From the NCBI GenBank assembly GCA_002355495.1, contig AP017424.1, positions 186,001 through 250,000 of the forward strand: a stretch of DNA of 64,000 bases, read 5' to 3'. Positions 61,610 to 64,000 of the stretch are shown here, piece by piece. The position numbers and the translations under genes are program-made. Each line of letters opens with the position of its first letter. The first letter of the stretch is position 1. The notes below the pieces were generated by a model. It made no database searches, was not told where the DNA came from, and saw only the letters and a list, made by a program, of their open reading frames with translations. The stretch is from Streptomyces laurentii. Lineage in GTDB: Bacteria; Actinomycetota; Actinomycetes; Streptomycetales; Streptomycetaceae.

Positions 61610-62752
61610 TCAGCCTTCGACCAGTGGCTTTCCTCGCTGCTCATGGGGGTCGGCGAGGAGGTCGTACACGTCGACCGCCTCGCCGCCGACGTGCCAGATC
61701 ACCTTCCGCCGGTCCCCCTCCTCGCTGAGCCGCACCGCCTTGAGCGGCAGCAGGTCCGGGTACTCGCCCGACTGACGGCGCTCCTCCGGGTAGTACGTCT
61801 CGCTGTACGCCGGCCGGGACGGCCCCGACCCGGCGGCGAGGTGACCGGCCAGGGACTCGCCGTCCGTCTCGATCTTCGGCAGCCCCAGCAGGTCGAGCAC
61901 GGTGGGGGCGATGTCCACCAGCCGGACCTGACTGGTGATCTCCGTGCCCCTCGGCAGCCCGGGGCCGCACACGATCAACGGCACGTGCTGGGTGGTGTCG
62001 AACAGCAGACAGCCGTGGCCCTCCTCGTAGGGATGCCCGAGCTCGCCCGCGTGGTCGTTGGGGTACCAGCCGGCCAGGTCCTCGCCGTGGTCGGAGAAGA
62101 GCACCACCAGCGTGTCGTCGAGGGAGTGTCCCGACTCCTCCACCCGGCCGAGGAGTCGGCGGAGGTAGTGGTCGCTGTACGCCACCTCTCCCTCGTACGG
62201 GTTGTCGACGTCGGCGCCCACGTCCTCGGGCGGCTCGTATGGCCAGTGGGCGTCGAAGAAGTGGGCGAAGAGGAAGAACGGACGCTCCCCCTGGGAGGAC
62301 AGCCAGGCTGCCGCCCGTTCGGTCACCAGGGGCGCCCGCTTGAGAGCGAGGCCGCGCAGCTTGACGTCCGGGACGGTCAACGGGTCGCTGCCGTCGGGGA
62401 GTCTCGGGATCTCGTCGTCGTAGAAGTCGAACCCCCGGTCCAGGCCGTACCAGCGGTTCAGCCCGGGGCAGGAGACCACGGCGCCGGTGGCGTAGCCGGC
62501 CGCGCGCAATTGCTCAGCGAGCGTGGTCACCCCGGGGTTCAGCGTCTCCCGCAGCAGATGGCGGATGCCGTGTCCGGCGGGCTGCCGTCCGGTGAACACG
62601 CTGGCGTGACTGATCGGAGTGAGAGGAGAGGAGGAGATGGCCTGTCGAAACGTCACCCCGGCCGAGCGCAGGGATTCGATACCCGCCATCTTCCCCGAGT
62701 AGGCGACATCGGCGCGCAGTGTGTCGAGGGACACGAGCAGCACATTCCGCAT
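61610..62752 (-). CDS. Second sulfatase-like hydrolase
   Basis: This 380-residue protein has the same superfamily fold as the gene at 59167 but is not a recent duplicate. Metal sites: NVLLVSLDTLRADVAYS (partly) and LFSDHGEDLAGW; His ligands in HAGELGHPYEEGHG. The nucleophile region is SSPLTPISHASVFTGRQP, again Thr instead of Cys/Ser and no C-x-P-x-R. It converges with the arginine-deiminase-family gene (20-nt gap) and is divergent from the ParB-like regulator. A phosphodiesterase or phosphatase role is as likely as sulfate chemistry. ATG 62752 has GGAAG just upstream. Confidence 0.8.
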   Translation of the reverse strand: MRNVLLVSLDTLRADVAYSGKMAGIESLRSAGVTFRQAISSSPLTPISHASVFTGRQPAGHGIRHLLRETLNPGVTTLAEQLRAAGYATGAVVSCPGLNRWYGLDRGFDFYDDEIPRLPDGSDPLTVPDVKLRGLALKRAPLVTERAAAWLSSQGERPFFLFAHFFDAHWPYEPPEDVGADVDNPYEGEVAYSDHYLRRLLGRVEESGHSLDDTLVVLFSDHGEDLAGWYPNDHAGELGHPYEEGHGCLLFDTTQHVPLIVCGPGLPRGTEITSQVRLVDIAPTVLDLLGLPKIETDGESLAGHLAAGSGPSRPAYSETYYPEERRQSGEYPDLLPLKAVRLSEEGDRRKVIWHVGGEAVDVYDLLADPHEQRGKPLVEG

Positions 62753-63074
62753 GGGACTTCCTTCCTGGCGCGTGGGGCCGGGGCGCTCCGGGCCGCTGCG
62801 CGATTACCGCCGGGGAGCGGAGCTGACAAGACGTCCGACACGGTGCGGCCGCGACGGAACCCGAGCGGCGTGAATCCGACGGTCGGTCTGCCTCCCCGGT
62901 GGTGGACCGGGCGAAAAAGCGATAGGAAGCTGTTTGCATCCGGCTCGCGCGTATCGAATGCAGCACACCTCCCCCACAGCGCACATCGACTATTCAGCGG
63001 CCCTCGTTGCACCGACAGCCGGTAATCCTGTGCGGGGCGATCCATTCCTGCGTAATCGAGGATTCGAGGATCTT
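62753..63074. other. Divergent regulatory region
   Basis: This is a 322-nt gap between the second sulfatase-like gene (minus) and the ParB-like regulator (plus). GC content is noticeably lower between 62910 and 63060 (several A/T runs), as expected for promoters. I did not find the long GTTCGACTG-type palindrome of StrR, so the operator of this regulator is undefined. No gene seen. Confidence 0.4.
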
Positions 63075-64000
63075 GTGGCGAGTGAAGAGAACCGCACCCC
63101 CGTACCTTCGGATGACGTTCACCTGATTCCGGTGACCGATCTGGTCGACGCCGACTCTCCTCGGCTCCGGGGGGAAAGCATCGAGCACATCGAGTTGCTT
63201 CTGACCTCGCACGCCGAACTGCCGCCCATCCTGGTCCACCGTCAGACCATGCGGGTCATCGACGGGATGCACCGGCTGCGGGTGGCGGCGCTGCGCGGCC
63301 AGCGGGACATAGCGGTCCGGTTCTTCGACGGGCCCGACGCGGACGCGTTCATCCTCGCCGTCAGCACCAATGTGTCCCACGGGCTGCCGCTCAGCCTCTC
63401 GGACCGCACCGCCGCCGCCGAGCGCATCGTGACGCACAGCCCCCAGCTGTCGGACCGGTCGATCGCCTCCTCCACCGGGCTGTCCCCGAAGACGGTAGCG
63501 GCCATCCGCAGGCGTACAAACCCCGACCGTCCCCAGTTGAACGCCCGTGTCGGCCGGGACGGCCGGGTCCGTCCCATCGACTCCGGCGACGGGCGCCGGC
63601 ACGCGGCCCGGATCATGCGGGCGAACCCCGACGCCTCGCTGCGGGCGGTGGCCAAGGCGGCCGGCATCTCGCTGGGCACCGCGCACGACGTCCGCGAGCG
63701 GCTGCGCGAAGGCCAGGATCCGGTGCCCGCCCATCGCCGCGCCCCCCGTGCGGGCACGGGGGGCGCGAACCAGGAGGCGTCCTGCCGGCGGGCCGGGGTC
63801 TGCCCGCACGTGAGCCCGCCTCCGTATCCGGACCGGGACACGGCCCTGCGGAATCTCCGGCAGGATCCGTCGATGCGTTTCTCCGGCACCGGACGCATGC
63901 TGCTCCGGCTTCTCACCGCGCAGGCCCTGGACAATGAGAATTGGGCAAAACTGATCGACCATGTGCCGCCCCACCGGGCCGACGCCATTGCCGCGCTGGC
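63075..64000 (+). CDS. ParB-like pathway regulator, StrR/NovG family (5-prime part)
   Basis: The frame opens at GTG 63075 and runs off the right edge (at least 308 codons). It begins MASEENRTPVP and then has the ParB/Srx-like domain: PVTDLVDADSPRLRGES, LPPILVHRQTMRVIDGMHRL, DADAFILAVSTNVSHGLPL. An HTH follows (SIASSTGLSPKTVAAIRRR) and a second helical repeat SLRAVAKAAGISLGTAHDVR. This is the layout of StrR, NovG and similar cluster-situated activators of Streptomyces antibiotics. No TTA codon is seen in the visible part. It probably controls genes to the right, the sulfatase-like genes or the deazapurine operon. Confidence 0.85.
   Translation, partial: MASEENRTPVPSDDVHLIPVTDLVDADSPRLRGESIEHIELLLTSHAELPPILVHRQTMRVIDGMHRLRVAALRGQRDIAVRFFDGPDADAFILAVSTNVSHGLPLSLSDRTAAAERIVTHSPQLSDRSIASSTGLSPKTVAAIRRRTNPDRPQLNARVGRDGRVRPIDSGDGRRHAARIMRANPDASLRAVAKAAGISLGTAHDVRERLREGQDPVPAHRRAPRAGTGGANQEASCRRAGVCPHVSPPPYPDRDTALRNLRQDPSMRFSGTGRMLLRLLTAQALDNENWAKLIDHVPPHRADAIAAL

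Noticed and set aside
62994..63988. Long minus-strand ORFs at the right end
   Set aside because: They are the antisense of the ParB-like regulator, whose frame shows conserved motifs and proper codon bias.
1..64000. tRNA genes, CRISPR arrays, rRNA, attachment sites
   Set aside because: No cloverleaf, regular spacer repeats or attL/attR-like duplications were seen by eye in any gap.

Overview
The window is high-GC actinobacterial DNA and almost certainly comes from a Streptomyces chromosome. The support is strong third-position G/C, frequent GTG and TTG starts behind GGAGG-type ribosome sites, a rare in-frame TTA codon, a Ser/Thr kinase with TPRs, a Tat-type serine hydrolase and a ParB-like (StrR/NovG type) pathway regulator. 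No tRNA, rRNA, CRISPR array, intact insertion sequence or replication origin was seen.

Positions 1-19.9k hold a patchy acyl-CoA catabolism region. It has a lipid-transfer thiolase, a double OB-fold partner, an enoyl-CoA hydratase, three AMP-forming acyl-CoA ligases, a PaaK-type ligase, a cytochrome P450 with a cupin, and a nitronate monooxygenase. DinB, alpha/beta hydrolase, pentapeptide-repeat, GNAT and Ca2+/H+ antiporter genes lie among them. Several genes are broken: the hydratase and P450 each have a 1-nt shift in a G/C run, a penicillin-acylase-like gene has lost its nucleophile region, a DUF817 gene survives only as its core, and a small hypothetical gene is shifted. Two divergent promoters 17.6 kb apart share a CTGA-N7-TCAGATT element, which suggests one common repressor.

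Positions 22.2-31.6k hold a complete trans-4-hydroxy-L-proline degradation cluster. It contains an XRE-cupin regulator, a three-subunit D-hydroxyproline dehydrogenase (FAD oxidase-like, 2Fe-2S and FAD/NAD subunits), pyrroline-4-hydroxy-2-carboxylate deaminase, 4-hydroxyproline 2-epimerase, an APC permease and 2-oxoglutarate semialdehyde dehydrogenase. An MFS transporter remnant sits just before the last gene. Together these would convert hydroxyproline to 2-oxoglutarate.

Positions 32-47k are mostly housekeeping: an SgcJ/EcaC protein, a 1167-aa repeat-like protein, a butanediol-type dehydrogenase, a threonine-to-glycine operon (tdh-kbl-LysR), a phytoene-desaturase-like oxidoreductase, a TPR kinase, a secreted trypsin-like protease and a VOC protein.

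Positions 47.4-58.2k are the main feature. This is one long minus-strand run: MFS - QueD - QueE - GTP cyclohydrolase I - IMPDH/GMP-reductase-like - phosphoribosyltransferase - UbiD decarboxylase - Nudix - MFS - FAD/NAD + TPR fusion. The order and content match the logic of tubercidin (7-deazaadenosine) biosynthesis: GTP to 7-carboxy-7-deazaguanine (CDG), ribosyl-phosphate attachment, decarboxylation, reductive deamination and dephosphorylation. There is no QueC or nitrile hydratase, so toyocamycin is unlikely. QueE has an in-frame amber codon near its N-terminus. The FAD-TPR fusion is not one of the core steps as I know them. Immediately right (58.5-64k) lie a DUF6027-like protein, two alkaline-phosphatase-superfamily (sulfatase-like) enzymes, an arginine-deiminase-superfamily enzyme and the StrR/NovG-type regulator that runs off the end. 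These may extend the nucleoside pathway or start a second cluster.
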